NCBI GenBank assembly: GCA_963763885.1
Contig: CAVXQD010000001.1
Coordinates: 930,001-994,000, forward strand
Length of the DNA: 64,000 nt
From: JANNBN01 sp963763885
GTDB taxonomy: Bacteria; Actinomycetota; Acidimicrobiia; Acidimicrobiales; JANYDT01
Reading direction: 5' to 3'
The notes below the pieces were generated by a model. That model was given only the letters and a program-made list of their open reading frames with translations, had not been told where the DNA came from and did not search any database. The first letter of the stretch is position 1. Every line of letters starts with the position of its first letter. This document shows, piece after piece, positions 41,384 through 51,600 of this stretch. The position numbers and the translations under genes are program-made.

Positions 41384-42192
41384 GAGTCTCCTAGCACCCC
41401 GGAACGTGAGCTCCGGATCTGCCGGACCGCTATCCGGAAAATAGCTCGATCCCGAACCAGGTACCGCTGCCACATACGGGACGGTTCTTGGAGCAACCGG
41501 ACGAACCATTCCAGGCCGAGTTTCTGTACCCACAGTGGAGCACGCCGCCGCTCGCCCGCAATGAAATCAAGGCCCGCTCCAATTCCACACAGGAAGGAGG
41601 GAGCGAGATCGCCTGCGAATTGATGCATGAACAGCTCTTGGTTGGGCGTGCCCATCGCAATGAACACGATGTCTGCGCCTGAAGCCTTCACGGTGTCGAT
41701 TGCTTCGCGGATTTCCGCATCGGCAGCAGGGTCGACGCCACCCGGAACGAACCGTGGACAGACCCGGGCCGTAATTTTGAGTGCCGAGATACTTCCCGAC
41801 AATTCGTTGTAGGCCCGTAGCGAAGACCCGTCCGAAGCTCCGAACAAGGCGACGGTCATGCCCTCAGCGGCTGCTCGGGTACTCAGCGGGACAATGAGAT
41901 CGCTTCCCGAAATTTTTTCGGGAAAGCGGTTTCCGCATGCGGAAGACAACCAGATAAGAGGGGTACCGTCCACCAACGAGAGATATGCCGCACGGTGTGC
42001 AGTGCGAAACGCAACTGATTCCTCCGCAACGCAAACGTGGTCGACATTGGGAGTAACGAGATAGCCGCCCAAGCCGCTGCGAACACGTTGGACCACGGCT
42101 TCGATTGCTTGCTCTGAGGTAACCCGATGCGCAAAAAGGGTTCCGAGTGGGACCCTGACGAACTCTGGCAACGCAACTGAAACGCTCATCAC
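41380..42192 (-). CDS. WecG/TagA/CpsF-family glycosyltransferase
   Basis: A 270-residue GT26-family transferase that adds the second sugar (for example N-acetylmannosaminuronate or N-acetylmannosamine) to a lipid-linked acceptor. Visible motifs are YLVTPNVDHV, SLVDGTPLIW, ISGSDLI near the N-terminal half, and IVFIAMGTPNQELFM plus GIGAGLDFIAGERRRAP in the C-terminal half, in the usual order. It starts directly at the preceding gene's stop (TGA then GTG at 42192, with an ATG at 42189) and overlaps the flippase. Confidence 0.9.
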   Translation of the reverse strand: MMSVSVALPEFVRVPLGTLFAHRVTSEQAIEAVVQRVRSGLGGYLVTPNVDHVCVAEESVAFRTAHRAAYLSLVDGTPLIWLSSACGNRFPEKISGSDLIVPLSTRAAAEGMTVALFGASDGSSLRAYNELSGSISALKITARVCPRFVPGGVDPAADAEIREAIDTVKASGADIVFIAMGTPNQELFMHQFAGDLAPSFLCGIGAGLDFIAGERRRAPLWVQKLGLEWFVRLLQEPSRMWQRYLVRDRAIFRIAVRQIRSSRSGVLGDS

Positions 42193-42789
42193 TCAGACAT
42201 CTTCGGAGGTGCCAGCGCTCTTGGGTACACCAGTTCGAGGTATGAAATCCGGTTTTGCAGCGCAAACTGAGGTGCGGGACGGCACCGAGGACGACAGCAT
42301 CACGTTTGCCTGCACTTTGCTGTTTTCTCCGACGGTGATGGGACCGACCAAGACAGCATTTGGCATCACATGCACATTTCGTTCCAGCGTCGGTGCTCCC
42401 TGAATGCCGGTCTCGATGTCCAGCGATTCTCCCAATGTGACTCCCTGGAACAACAGGCATCCGGCCGAAACAGTTGCCGACCTTGAAATGACCAGTCCAT
42501 TGCCATGGACGATGCAAATTCCTGGAGCGATGTTTGCCTCCCAGTGAATTTCGGCCGAATACAGGTGACGAATCAACCGGGACAGGATCGGGCCGGCCAA
42601 CGGAATCCGAAGATGGGTGCCCAATTGCATCACCCGGATGGCAACTGTCATCTGAAACCCGATGCGCCGGACGAGATCAGACGCGAGAGATCCACACTCC
42701 GCACGCTCAGGGTTGTACCGATTCGCAAATTCGTACACGGCCGCGTGGTCAGCGGCCACCGCCGATGTAAATGTTTCAAAGGCACTCAT
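42193..42789 (-). CDS. Serine acetyltransferase-like hexapeptide enzyme
   Basis: A 198-residue protein with a helical N-terminus and a left-handed beta-helix (YSAEIHWEANIAPGICIVHG, SATVSAGCLLFQGVTLG, NVHVMPNAVLVGPITVGENS), like CysE and EpsC-type acetyltransferases. In a polysaccharide locus it more likely acetylates a sugar than serine. The ATG at 42789 has GAGGAAAAG as a ribosome-binding site, and the longer frame above it lies in the disrupted GT2 gene. Confidence 0.82.
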   Translation of the reverse strand: MSAFETFTSAVAADHAAVYEFANRYNPERAECGSLASDLVRRIGFQMTVAIRVMQLGTHLRIPLAGPILSRLIRHLYSAEIHWEANIAPGICIVHGNGLVISRSATVSAGCLLFQGVTLGESLDIETGIQGAPTLERNVHVMPNAVLVGPITVGENSKVQANVMLSSSVPSRTSVCAAKPDFIPRTGVPKSAGTSEDV

Positions 42790-42799
42790 CGTCTTTTCC

Positions 42800-43932
42800 T
42801 CAACCGACCTGTATGGACACTTTTGAACGACGACCCAACCGCCAGCCCCGCAACGCCCCGATTGTGGCCGCCGCACTCCCCCAACGCCTACCAGCACCTC
42901 CGTAGTAGTCGATTCCGTAGGTCAGTCCTACAAGGCGCATAGCGGCCGAAGCCTTTCCCAAGCGGTCCAGGCGTTCGCCAACCCAATACACGGCAGCACC
43001 AACTGGCCGACTCAACTGCGGCACGCACCGCGACCGTAACGAGCAGGGGATAGCACAACAGTCGGCAACTCGTCGAGAAAAGCCCAAGGGGAAATCAGCA
43101 GGGATTCCTTGATGTTTGGTGGAGATGACCACATCGGACTCGCCGTAAATCTCGTTTCGTCGGCGCCACGCAGCTTGGTCATGGATTCCGGATTCGTGCG
43201 TGGAGAGCGCAGCTTCGCAATAAGCGAATCGGTACCCTGCCTGCTCGAGCCGGATGCCGAGATCTCGGTCTTCGCACCGAACAAGCGATGTATCAAACCC
43301 ACCAACGCGGAATAGGCCGCACGGGAGAAGGAAACATTGCCGGTGCACAGACCGATCCCCACGTGGAGCAGTCCCCGGATCGGCATTCTTCCAGCCAGCG
43401 ATCAATATGCATTTGATGGTACCGGGCGAACAGTGGCCCTTCCCTGCGTCGCCTTCGATGAGTCCATAGACAACATCGGCACCAGCATTATGAGCGTCGA
43501 CATGAGCTTGAACGAACGTCGGACCGATCCGCATGTCGTCATCAAGGACGATGATCATGGCTCCGACGGTCAACGAGATCCCGCAGATGGCGAGCGGCGG
43601 CGGCCCACCGTTTGGATTGCGCAACCAGCTTGAGATCGAATCGGCGAAGGTTCCAGGAAGAACCGACGCATGTCTTGACTACCCCCGTCATCCACGACGA
43701 GCAGCTCAAGTCGTGCGGGCGCATAGTGGAGAACGACTGGGCCGTGAGTATCGGCAGAGCAACCGGCCGAGCGAGTTCAGCTCGGTTATACGTTGCGACG
43801 ACCACCGAGACACGCCCGGACGGCTGTTGTGTCCGCCCGGGTGGAATCTCGCAAGCACCGCTCGAACCACCTGGTGGTGTGGTGGCGAAACGGGTCAGAA
43901 GCGGCCTTGTTGGCGGGGTGAATCGAAGTCAT
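42800..43932 (-). pseudogene. Family 2 glycosyltransferase, multiply frameshifted
   Basis: Parts of a GT2 enzyme appear in order but in different frames: RWFERCLRDSTRADTTAVR, then VSVVVATYNRAEL, then LLVVDDGGSQDMRRFF, then WLRNPNGG running into VLDDDMRIGPTFVQAH, then TGNVSFSRAAY, then VGGFDTSLVRCEDRDLGIRL. At least four frame changes are needed to join them. The longest surviving frame (42800-43624) lacks the N-terminal nucleotide-sugar site. Either the gene has decayed or this stretch has several base-calling errors; nearby intact genes argue for decay, while the frameshifted transferase next door argues for caution. Confidence 0.8.
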
Positions 43933-44311
43933 GAGGATAAGGAAGTGTAGGAGGCGGCGTAGCAGGCAAAGGTGAGTTGGATGTGACCTGGGCCGAAGGT
44001 TCAAACCGTAGAACCTGGCTGGGTAGATAGTCCCCGAATTGTCGGCCGAACTTCTCGACCGAACCTTAGAGCACGTTGATCACACGCAGAGTGCAGATTC
44101 CGGCGATGAAGTGCACGGACGTAACTTCCGCCAGTAATTCAGAAACGCTAGTCCGATCCATTGTCAACGACGATGATGAGAATGTCTCGTTTGAGGCTTG
44201 ATACTCGGGAAGAAGGCCCAATCCGAAAACGTGACAAAGAACCAAAAGTGATGAATCTGAGCTAGGGTTCCTGTCCAGCACCCTCCGTCACTGCCATACT
44301 GAGGTTCGGTT
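43933..44311. other. Intergenic region between the divergent glycan genes
   Basis: 379 bp without a convincing gene. It separates the start of the minus-strand polysaccharide genes from the plus-strand sugar-phosphate transferase, so it should contain both promoters, but I see no clear boxes. No RNA gene, repeat or palindrome stands out. Short frames here have no recognisable protein features. Confidence 0.6.
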
Positions 44312-44642
44312 ATGAACGTGTCTTCAGATAAACCCTCGACGGGCAATCAACAAGTCGCATCCCCTATCGGCCAATACCTCGTAAATCGGCCGCAAGACGC
44401 ACCGAAAGGGAGCCGCCGGTTGCGGTGGCTCAGCGTCGCCACAGATATGGGGCTATCTCGCTCTCCGCGTTCTGGGCTCACGCCAAGCCTTGGGTGGGAC
44501 GACCACATGGAATGGGCCATACGGATCCAAATCATCTCCATGCTGGTGGTTCTCAATATCGCGGTCTTCGGGCTGAACCGTCTGTACTCTGGCCCGCACC
44601 GCAAGTCTTCGGGCCATCGAAACCGCAACGTTACTCCGAGCC
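44312..44642 (+). pseudogene. Frameshifted 5' part of the sugar-phosphate transferase gene
   Basis: From the ATG at 44312 the frame encodes a basic N-terminus and membrane segment (WAIRIQIISMLVVLNIAVFG, then LNRLYS), the normal beginning of a polyprenyl-phosphate sugar transferase. Just after LNRLYS, near 44590, the correct continuation (LARTASLRAIETATLLRAV) is one base out of frame. A second pair of compensating shifts affects about 13 residues near 44455-44500 (GAISLSAFWAHAKP in another frame). The remaining product would be truncated unless the sequence is in error. Confidence 0.75.
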
Positions 44643-45872
44643 GTGCTCATCGCCACTGTCATCGCTCTAGCCGTCCGGCCAAACCTGTTGCCGGAGATGC
44701 GGGTTCGACGGATGGTGCTGACCCAGGCACTCGTGTTCCTTGGCGTGTTGGTTGGCCGCCACTTGTACCGGATGATGCTGAAGCGCTCTCGTCGCCATGG
44801 TCGGTTCATGCGACCAGTGGTTCTCGTTGGTGCCGGTGACGAAGCGTTCGAACTTCTGAAGATTCTTCGGGAAGAACCAGAACTTGGCTTCGACGTTCGA
44901 GGCGTCATCGGAGAAGAAGCGTCAGTCGCCCGCCTCGGCTTCAGCGTGCCGTACCTTGGTTCCGCAGACAACGTGGTCGAAAACGTCACCTCTGCTGGCG
45001 CACACCACGCAATCATCGGCGCCACAGCGTTTGACTTCCGTGAACTCAACAGCGTTGTCCGGGCACTCACCTCTGCCGGTATCCACGTCCAGGTGTCAGG
45101 AGGACTTGCCGGCATCTCGGCCAACCGCCTCCGGCGTGCGCCGATTGGACGGGAGGCCTCGTTCTACTTGGAACAGGTGTCCCTTGAGGGTTGGCAAGCC
45201 GGCCTGAAGCGGGCAATGGACATCGTCATCAGCCTCATGCTGCTGCTTGTGGCCGGCCCAATCATGGGCGTGCTCGCACTGCTGGTCCGACGCAATGACG
45301 GCGGGCCCGCATTCTTCCGTCAGCAACGCATCGGGCTCGACGGCGTTCCGTTTACCATCTTGAAACTCCGCACCATGGTTGTCGACGCCGAAGCCCGGCT
45401 GGCAGAGCTCATGGCAAAGAACGAACGCAATGGTCCGCTGTTCAAGTTGAAGCATGATCCGCGCCTCACCCGCATCGGTCGCTTCATGGACGCCACATCG
45501 CTCAACGAATTGCCGCAGCTGCTGAACGTGTTGAAAGGAGACATGAGCTTGGTCGGCCCGCGGCCAGCACTCCCTCGTGAAGTTGCCACATTCGACGAGC
45601 GCTTGATGCTCCGCCATCTCGTACGGCCAGGGATCACCGGTTTGTGGCAGGTCGAAAGCCGAGACTCGCCATCGTTCGCCGACTACGAGCGTTGTGACGT
45701 GTTCTACGTGGAGAACTGGTCCGTCCAGCTCGACCTTGCCATCCTTCTGCAGACGTTCGGCGCTGTCCTGAAGCGTGCAACAAGCGCCTTCGACCGTTCG
45801 GTGGAAGAACCTCCAACCGAAGCAGTGGAGCAGACCGATAACGTTGTCTCCATCAACAGCCGCTCGGCATAA
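44643..45872 (+). CDS. Polyprenyl-phosphate sugar-1-phosphate transferase (initiating enzyme)
   Basis: Starts polysaccharide assembly by placing a sugar-1-phosphate on undecaprenyl phosphate. It holds a Rossmann-like central domain (VVLVGAGDEAFELL), a membrane segment (DIVISLMLLLVAGPIMG) and the C-terminal catalytic domain: GPAFFRQQRIGLDGVPFTIL, KLRTM, LNELPQLLNVLKGDMSL, VGPRPALP and RPGITGLWQVESR. The first membrane segments are encoded upstream but out of frame (44312-44642), so this frame opens at a GTG inside the original gene. It is divergent from the rest of the polysaccharide locus and followed by a terminator. Confidence 0.88.
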   Translation: MLIATVIALAVRPNLLPEMRVRRMVLTQALVFLGVLVGRHLYRMMLKRSRRHGRFMRPVVLVGAGDEAFELLKILREEPELGFDVRGVIGEEASVARLGFSVPYLGSADNVVENVTSAGAHHAIIGATAFDFRELNSVVRALTSAGIHVQVSGGLAGISANRLRRAPIGREASFYLEQVSLEGWQAGLKRAMDIVISLMLLLVAGPIMGVLALLVRRNDGGPAFFRQQRIGLDGVPFTILKLRTMVVDAEARLAELMAKNERNGPLFKLKHDPRLTRIGRFMDATSLNELPQLLNVLKGDMSLVGPRPALPREVATFDERLMLRHLVRPGITGLWQVESRDSPSFADYERCDVFYVENWSVQLDLAILLQTFGAVLKRATSAFDRSVEEPPTEAVEQTDNVVSINSRSA

Positions 45873-45902
45873 CACGCACGTAGTCCACTGCTTTGCGGCA
45901 CA

Positions 45903-45927
45903 CGACCGGCTCCGGCCGGTCGTTTTT
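45903..45927 (+). terminator. Rho-independent terminator after the sugar transferase
   Basis: CGACCGG and CCGGTCG form a perfect 7-bp stem around the loop CTCCGG, followed directly by TTTTT. It begins 30 bp after the transferase stop. Confidence 0.88.
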
Positions 45928-46056
45928 CATTTCTGACAAAATAAGTACACGGGGTATCCACCACCCCACTTACTTCATCGATCATCATAAGTGTCCATGC
46001 GAAGTGCGCTTAAACCTCCACGCGGAGAAGCTCGGCCGAATCTCCCCGGCGCGGCG

Positions 46057-46668
46057 ATGCACGTCCTCGTACTCGCCCCTTCGCAGCGGTTGACTTACGG
46101 CGTAGACCTTGGGTCAGGCGCGTTCGTCCGCATGCATCACGCTGCACCAACACAACGAGACACAGCGCCCCGTTACGGCGATGTCGCCATCGGCCAGATC
46201 GGCGAAGATCCCGACGCAGCAGCAGGTGCACAACCGTCCGAGGACACCGTGCTGCAGGTACCGCTCCGCCGCGTCGGGCACATGACGCCAAGACAAATCG
46301 ACAAGACGCTGGCCCCGCTCCACCACCGCACCGGCCGGCCGTTGTTCGGATGCGAAGGTCCTGCCCTGCCGATGTGGGCCGTAGACCAGACAACCAGCGG
46401 TGTGAGCTTGATCGAACCAGAATCTGACTTGGCCGTCACGGTTACAGACCGCGGAACCGCAGTGCGGTTCCGCTGGCGTGCGTACACCTACCAACTCCCG
46501 GTCGATGACTCCCGTGTGAACAAGCGGCTCGACTGGTTGCCAGACAGCCCAGTAGCTGGCAGGGCGTTGGCTCACGTCATGGGTTTCTACCCGCGACGGT
46601 TGTTGCTGGCTCTGAGCGAGCCCTCCAATGGGTATTGCTACAAAACAGCCGTTGCGTTGCTTCGCTGA
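46057..46668 (+). CDS. Hypothetical protein
   Basis: A 203-residue protein that I do not recognise. It has no signal peptide or membrane segment. Notable stretches are VLQVPLRRVGHMTPRQIDKTLAPLHHRTGRP, read in two parts (VLQVPLRRVG and TPRQIDKTLAPLHHR), and a beta-rich end (VTVTDRGTAVRFRWRAYTY). The ATG at 46057 was chosen because the sequence before it is basic and low in structure; the frame is open back to 45991. Its 3' end overlaps the convergent patatin gene by 31 bp. Confidence 0.5.
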   Translation: MHVLVLAPSQRLTYGVDLGSGAFVRMHHAAPTQRDTAPRYGDVAIGQIGEDPDAAAGAQPSEDTVLQVPLRRVGHMTPRQIDKTLAPLHHRTGRPLFGCEGPALPMWAVDQTTSGVSLIEPESDLAVTVTDRGTAVRFRWRAYTYQLPVDDSRVNKRLDWLPDSPVAGRALAHVMGFYPRRLLLALSEPSNGYCYKTAVALLR

Positions 46669-47684
46669 CCCAACTCATCGAGCGTGAGTCGGTAGCGGTC
46701 TGTTTCGAGGAGTCGGCTGACCGTTTCATACGCGGTGCGTGCGACGGGATCGGCACCTGATGCCCGCATGAAGTTGATCCCCTGCACGTCGATGTCTTTC
46801 ATCGTTGGACGGATCAACAGCACTTCTGCACCGCGAGCGCGGGCAATTCTTGCTTCCTGGCGAAGCGAACCATTGCCGATACGCCGCGCCACACGCACCC
46901 ACGCCGCGACATCATCCGTTGGGTCATAGGCCATGGGGGCGATCCCGACGATGAGGTCACACCCAAGCCGAGCAGCGACGTCGAGGTTGGTGGGGGAATG
47001 GACTCCCCCGTCGACGTAGGTCCGCCCACCCGACCGTTTGGGTACGTAAAAGCCCGGGATGGAACAAGAAGCGACAACTGCGTCGGATAGCGAGACCGAC
47101 GAATCTGGTCCGAAGACCGTGCGTCTTCCACTCCCCAGGTCAACTGCGCAGATTGCCGTTTCGGCAACCGGCCACTCCGCCAAGAGGTCGGCGTCGAAGC
47201 GCTGGGCGGCCCGTTCCATAGTGAACAGACCACCGTTGAGCAGGGGGTGAAGACGCTCTGGAATCCTGGGGGTTGGCATCCGTGTGACCGAGCGCACGAC
47301 AGCCAGGCCAGCACCCACCACTCGACCAGCAAACTGGCTTGGGCTGGCAAACGACGGAGTGAACGCAGTGGCCGCCCGCCGTTCAGCCGGGGTGCTCCCC
47401 AAAGCTTCCATCGCTGGGTGGGTACCCAGTGCGAGTTCCCACAACTCGTCGGCGGAGTAGCCAGAGCGGAGGTAAGCCGCTGCGACGGATCCGGCACTGG
47501 TGCCAACTACCAGATCGATTCGGGAGGGACTGAGGCCGCTATGGCGGTCGAGGGCACGCAAAACTCCGGCGTGGTATGCCAAGCCGACCATTCCGCCGGC
47601 TCCCAACACAAGGCCGACGCGGCGACCACCCGGATCCGGCGGAAGCGTTCCGACGGTGTCTCCAATGACATCAGGTGTTGTCAT
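46638..47684 (-). CDS. Patatin-like phospholipase (RssA type)
   Basis: A 348-residue serine lipid hydrolase. The oxyanion loop is GAGGMVGLAYHAGVL, the nucleophile serine is in VVGTSAGS (about residue 63), and the dyad aspartate is in YVDGGVHSPTN. A C-terminal extension of about 100 residues contains RQEARIARARGAEVLLIRPT, as in RssA/YlbK proteins. It probably hydrolyses membrane lipids or lipid esters in the cytoplasm. The ATG at 47684 begins just before the conserved domain; an upstream frame is unlikely coding. Confidence 0.88.
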   Translation of the reverse strand: MTTPDVIGDTVGTLPPDPGGRRVGLVLGAGGMVGLAYHAGVLRALDRHSGLSPSRIDLVVGTSAGSVAAAYLRSGYSADELWELALGTHPAMEALGSTPAERRAATAFTPSFASPSQFAGRVVGAGLAVVRSVTRMPTPRIPERLHPLLNGGLFTMERAAQRFDADLLAEWPVAETAICAVDLGSGRRTVFGPDSSVSLSDAVVASCSIPGFYVPKRSGGRTYVDGGVHSPTNLDVAARLGCDLIVGIAPMAYDPTDDVAAWVRVARRIGNGSLRQEARIARARGAEVLLIRPTMKDIDVQGINFMRASGADPVARTAYETVSRLLETDRYRLTLDELGQRSNATAVL

Positions 47685-47739
47685 CGTGGTCGCAGTCAGA
47701 CCGGTCAGCCGCATGTTTTGAGCGGAGACCCGAATGGGG

Positions 47740-48417
47740 TCAGATGCCTTTGTCGCGTCGGGCGACAAGCTCCTCGGCCATTGCCCAGCCGAAGGTGACG
47801 ATGCTGTCCCCGCGCTTGTGGTCAAGCGAAGAGAAGAACGCAGCAACGTCTGGGTTGATGGACTCTGGCTTCAGCGTTTCGTGATCCAAAACAGGAGCCG
47901 GTGAATCGTCACCCTGAATGGTGAACGCCCGGTCGTCGACGCGATGCTCGGCGCCGAAACGCTTCGCCAGACGACGACCCCACGCACGCTCTTCACCGGA
48001 CGCCTTGTGGTCTGGGCGCGGCACGATTTCCTCGAGACCCTTGAAGCTGGCATACGCCCCGGGATCGATCATGCGCGTGCCGACGAGAACATCTTCATCG
48101 GGGAATGCGAGCAGGGACCGACGAAGCATGTCCCAAACCATGGTCTTCAGTGCAGACTCACGCTTTGCGTGGCGTCGGACGCTGGCCAGCCCGATGAGGA
48201 CACAGGGGGTGCCACCGATTCGTTCCAGTGTGCAAAAGCCGTAGCCCATGAGCTTCTCGGCCTCACGAACCTGGGTGACAAGCACCCAGAGATCACGCTG
48301 CTTGGAAAGCAGACCGATGTCAAAGCCCGCTGGCCCGCCCTCGGTCATATCGGCGAACTCACCCAACTCGGCATCGCTGAGCGCTGTGCAGTCCTTAGTT
48401 TCGACGTCCATCGCCAT
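47740..48417 (-). CDS. Hypothetical protein, possible acetyltransferase-like fold
   Basis: A 225-residue protein, cytoplasmic. A central stretch (LMGYGFCTLERIGGTPCVLI followed by GLASVRRHAKRESALKTMVW) resembles the core of a GNAT acetyltransferase without a clear acetyl-CoA loop. A later HETLKPESINPDVAAFFSSL segment is unlike known domains. It lies upstream of and parallel to the patatin gene, with 55 bp between. The ATG at 48417 is preceded by a GGAG about 11 nt away. Confidence 0.5.
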   Translation of the reverse strand: MAMDVETKDCTALSDAELGEFADMTEGGPAGFDIGLLSKQRDLWVLVTQVREAEKLMGYGFCTLERIGGTPCVLIGLASVRRHAKRESALKTMVWDMLRRSLLAFPDEDVLVGTRMIDPGAYASFKGLEEIVPRPDHKASGEERAWGRRLAKRFGAEHRVDDRAFTIQGDDSPAPVLDHETLKPESINPDVAAFFSSLDHKRGDSIVTFGWAMAEELVARRDKGI

Positions 48418-48452
48418 GTGTGCGGTCACTCCAGCCCTGGGGCCTGGGACGG

Positions 48453-48471
48453 CCGCAGGCGATGCCTGCGG
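48453..48471 (-). terminator. Hairpin downstream of dnaE
   Basis: CCGCAGGC and GCCTGCGG form a perfect 8-bp stem with a 3-nt loop, in the 195-bp gap after the dnaE stop and before the next minus-strand gene. No T-run follows, so it may terminate dnaE transcription in the U-less manner seen in actinobacteria, or it may only protect the 3' end. Confidence 0.5.
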
Positions 48472-48612
48472 TGGGCCCAGACGAGTTACTTGGCAGCCAG
48501 TCTACCGCCCTCTGGCGACTGCACTTCCACCGACGGAGCGCCTCACCTTCCTTTGGGAAAACCTGTGAGAAAACTCGCTCCTTTTGTTGCCGAAGCAAAC
48601 GTTACGGAAAGG

Positions 48613-51600
48613 TCACGAAAGGATGGCTTCGGAACCCAGCAAAACGAGGAGTTCGGCCGTGAGTTCCTTGCCGTAGTTGACTCGGAACGCGGTCGGAAGG
48701 CGCATCACTTGGCGGCCGAAGTGCACGAAGACGTCGGAGTCTCCCGGGTAATTCAACAAAACGCCCTTCAAATCCGCCACCCGCCCCTCGTCGAGATGGG
48801 TGGGGAGCTGCAACCTCACAGGAGGTCCACCCCCGTCCAGGCTGACTTCGAGGCGAGCCACAGTCATTGCGATGAGCTTTGGGACGTCGTCTCGGTGGTC
48901 CAGCCGACCCTTGACCACAATCAGGGCGTCTTCCGCCAGGACGGGGTTGCACTCCAGCATGGTCTTGGGAAACACCATGACCTCGATGGCGGACTCGAGG
49001 TCTTCCAAAGTGAACACGCCCATGAGATCGCCGGCTTTGGTGTACTTGCGTTGCAAACCCGTGATGATGCCAGCCACCGTCTTGAGATCAGCATTGCGTT
49101 CGTTCCAACCGGCCGCCGGATCGGCCGTCATTTCCTTGAGCTCGGTAATCGTGCAGTCCGTATAGCGACGCAACACGGCCGAAGCGCCCAGCAGCGGGTG
49201 GTCGCTGACATAGAGCCCCAGCATTTCCTTTTCGAACCCGAGTTGCAGCATCTTGTCCCAGGAGTGCCGCGGGATATCTACCCGTGCGTCGTCGAAACCT
49301 TCGCCACCATCGTCGGCTTCTGGCTCACCGAACAGGCTCATCACGCCGATTTCTTCTTCTCGTCGACGAGCGACCACCCGGTCGATGATGGTTTCGTAGA
49401 CATCCATCAGGCCGCGGCGGGGGTGTGAGCCAGCCTCGCCCATATCATCGAAGGCACCACCCTTGATGAGCGACTCGATGCTTCGCTTGTTGAGAACAGG
49501 TACGGGCACACGACGAACAAAGTCGTAGAAATCTGTGAATGGGCCGTTGGCGGTTCGTTCGTCAACGATCTGCGCAACCAAGCCTTCGCCCACGTTACGG
49601 ACGGCGGAGAGCCCGAACCGAATGGTCGACCCATCGACGCTGAAGTCTGACAACGAGAAGTTGATGTTTGGTACGAGCACCGCCAGGTTCATGGTGCGGC
49701 ACTCGGACAGGTAGACGGCGGTCTTGTCTTTGTCGTCCTTGACACTGGTCAGGAGGGCAGCCAGATATTCAGCTGGGTAGTTGGCCTTCAACCATGCGGT
49801 CTGGTAGCTGACAAAGCCGTATCCGAACGAGTGACTCTTGTTGAACGCGTAGTCCGCAAACGGCTCGATGATGTCGAAAATCTTGCTGCCGAGCGCAGAG
49901 CCGTATCCGGTTGCCTCGCAGCCGTCGACGAACTTCTGGCGCTCTTTTGCCATGACCTCGCGGATCTTCTTGCCGGCAGCTTTACGGAGGTTGTCTGCCT
50001 CTTCGAGGGAGTAGCCGGCGAATCGCTGAGCGACCCGCATCATGGACTCCTGATAGATCATCAGGCCCTGTGTGTCCGCAAGCAGTTCCGCCGCATGCGG
50101 ATGGAAGTACTCAATTGGCTTGCGGCCGTTCTTGCGATCCGCATAGTCGTTGTGCATGTTGGCGGCCATTGGGCCGGGTCGGTACAGCGCAACCAACGCC
50201 GCGACGTCATCGAAGCTGGTTGGCGCAAGGGATCGCATCAACGATCGCATTGGCCCACCTTCCAGCTGGAACACCCCAATGGAGTCTCCCCGCCGGAGCA
50301 TCTCGTACGTCTTCTCGTCATCCAGCGGAACGGTGTCGATGTCTACCCGGACGCCCGTTGAGTGCTGGATGAGATCGATGGCACGGTCGATGACGGAAAG
50401 GTTGCGCAAGCCCAAGAAGTCCATCTTGAGCAGGCCGAGTTCTTCCACCCCGTGCATTTCGTACTGCGTGACGATGGGTGCGTCGGCGATGTTGCCGCCG
50501 GCAGCCGGCTTGCGCTGGATAGGGAGGTACTCCGTGAGCGGCAAGCGAGTGATCACCACAGCTGCAGCGTGGATACCGTCTTGGCGACGAAGGCCCTCGA
50601 GCCCCTTTGCAACGTCGACCACACGTTTCACGTCGGGGTCGATGGAATACATGGACCGCAGGTCAGCGGCCATCTTGTAGCCGTCTTCGAACTTTGGATG
50701 CGGTGTTAAGCACGCATACAGAGGCGTGTCACGGCCCATCACCAGGGGCGGCATGGACTTCGCGACCTTGTCGCCGACGGAGTACGGGTACCCCAGCACT
50801 CGGGCAGCGTCACGAACCGCAGCGCGGGCCTTGATAGTTGAAAATGTGACGATCTGCGCGACGTGGTCCCAGCCGTAGCGCTCGGCGGCGTAGCGAATCA
50901 TTTCCGAGCGATATCGCTCGTCGAAGTCCATGTCGATGTCGGGCATTTGCTTTCGACCCGGGTTGAGAAACCTCTCGAATAACAGGTCGTACTTGATGGG
51001 GTCGAGGTCGACGATGCGAAGGCAGTACGACACAGCACTCCCGGCAGCACTTCCACGGCCGGGGCCGACCCTGATGCCGTTGTCCTTGGCGTGCTTGATG
51101 AGGTCCCAGACAATGAGGAAATACGCGCTGAACCCCATCTCTTCGATGACACCCAGCTCGTAGTCAATACGTTCCGTGACCCCTGCTCCGAAAGGCAGGC
51201 TGTAGCGATCTGCAGCGCCTTCGTAGACCAAGTGACGCAGGTACTGCTCCTGCGTGGTGAACCCTTCTGGAAGGGGAAATTCTGGAAGGTCTGTGCGGCC
51301 AAATTCGATTTGTACTTTTGCGCGTTCGGCGATCCAGAGCGTGTTGTCACACGCCGACTCCCAATGGCTGAACAGCTTGCGCATTTCCGCAGCCGACTTG
51401 AGGTAGTGCTCGTTGCCATGGAACTTGAACCGCTTGGGGTCGTCCATCAGCGAACCCGTCTGCACACATAGCAACGCGTCATGGGCGACCGAGTCTTCTC
51501 GGTGGGTGTAATGGCTGTCGTTGGTCGCGAGCAGCGGAGCTTTGATCTTCTTGGCGATCTCGATCAGCTTGGGGTTGGTCTGGTGCTGTTCAGGAATGCC

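Noticed and set aside
44066..44281. Small minus-strand frame in the divergent intergenic region
   Set aside because: No start signal, no family features, and it lies where both promoters are expected.
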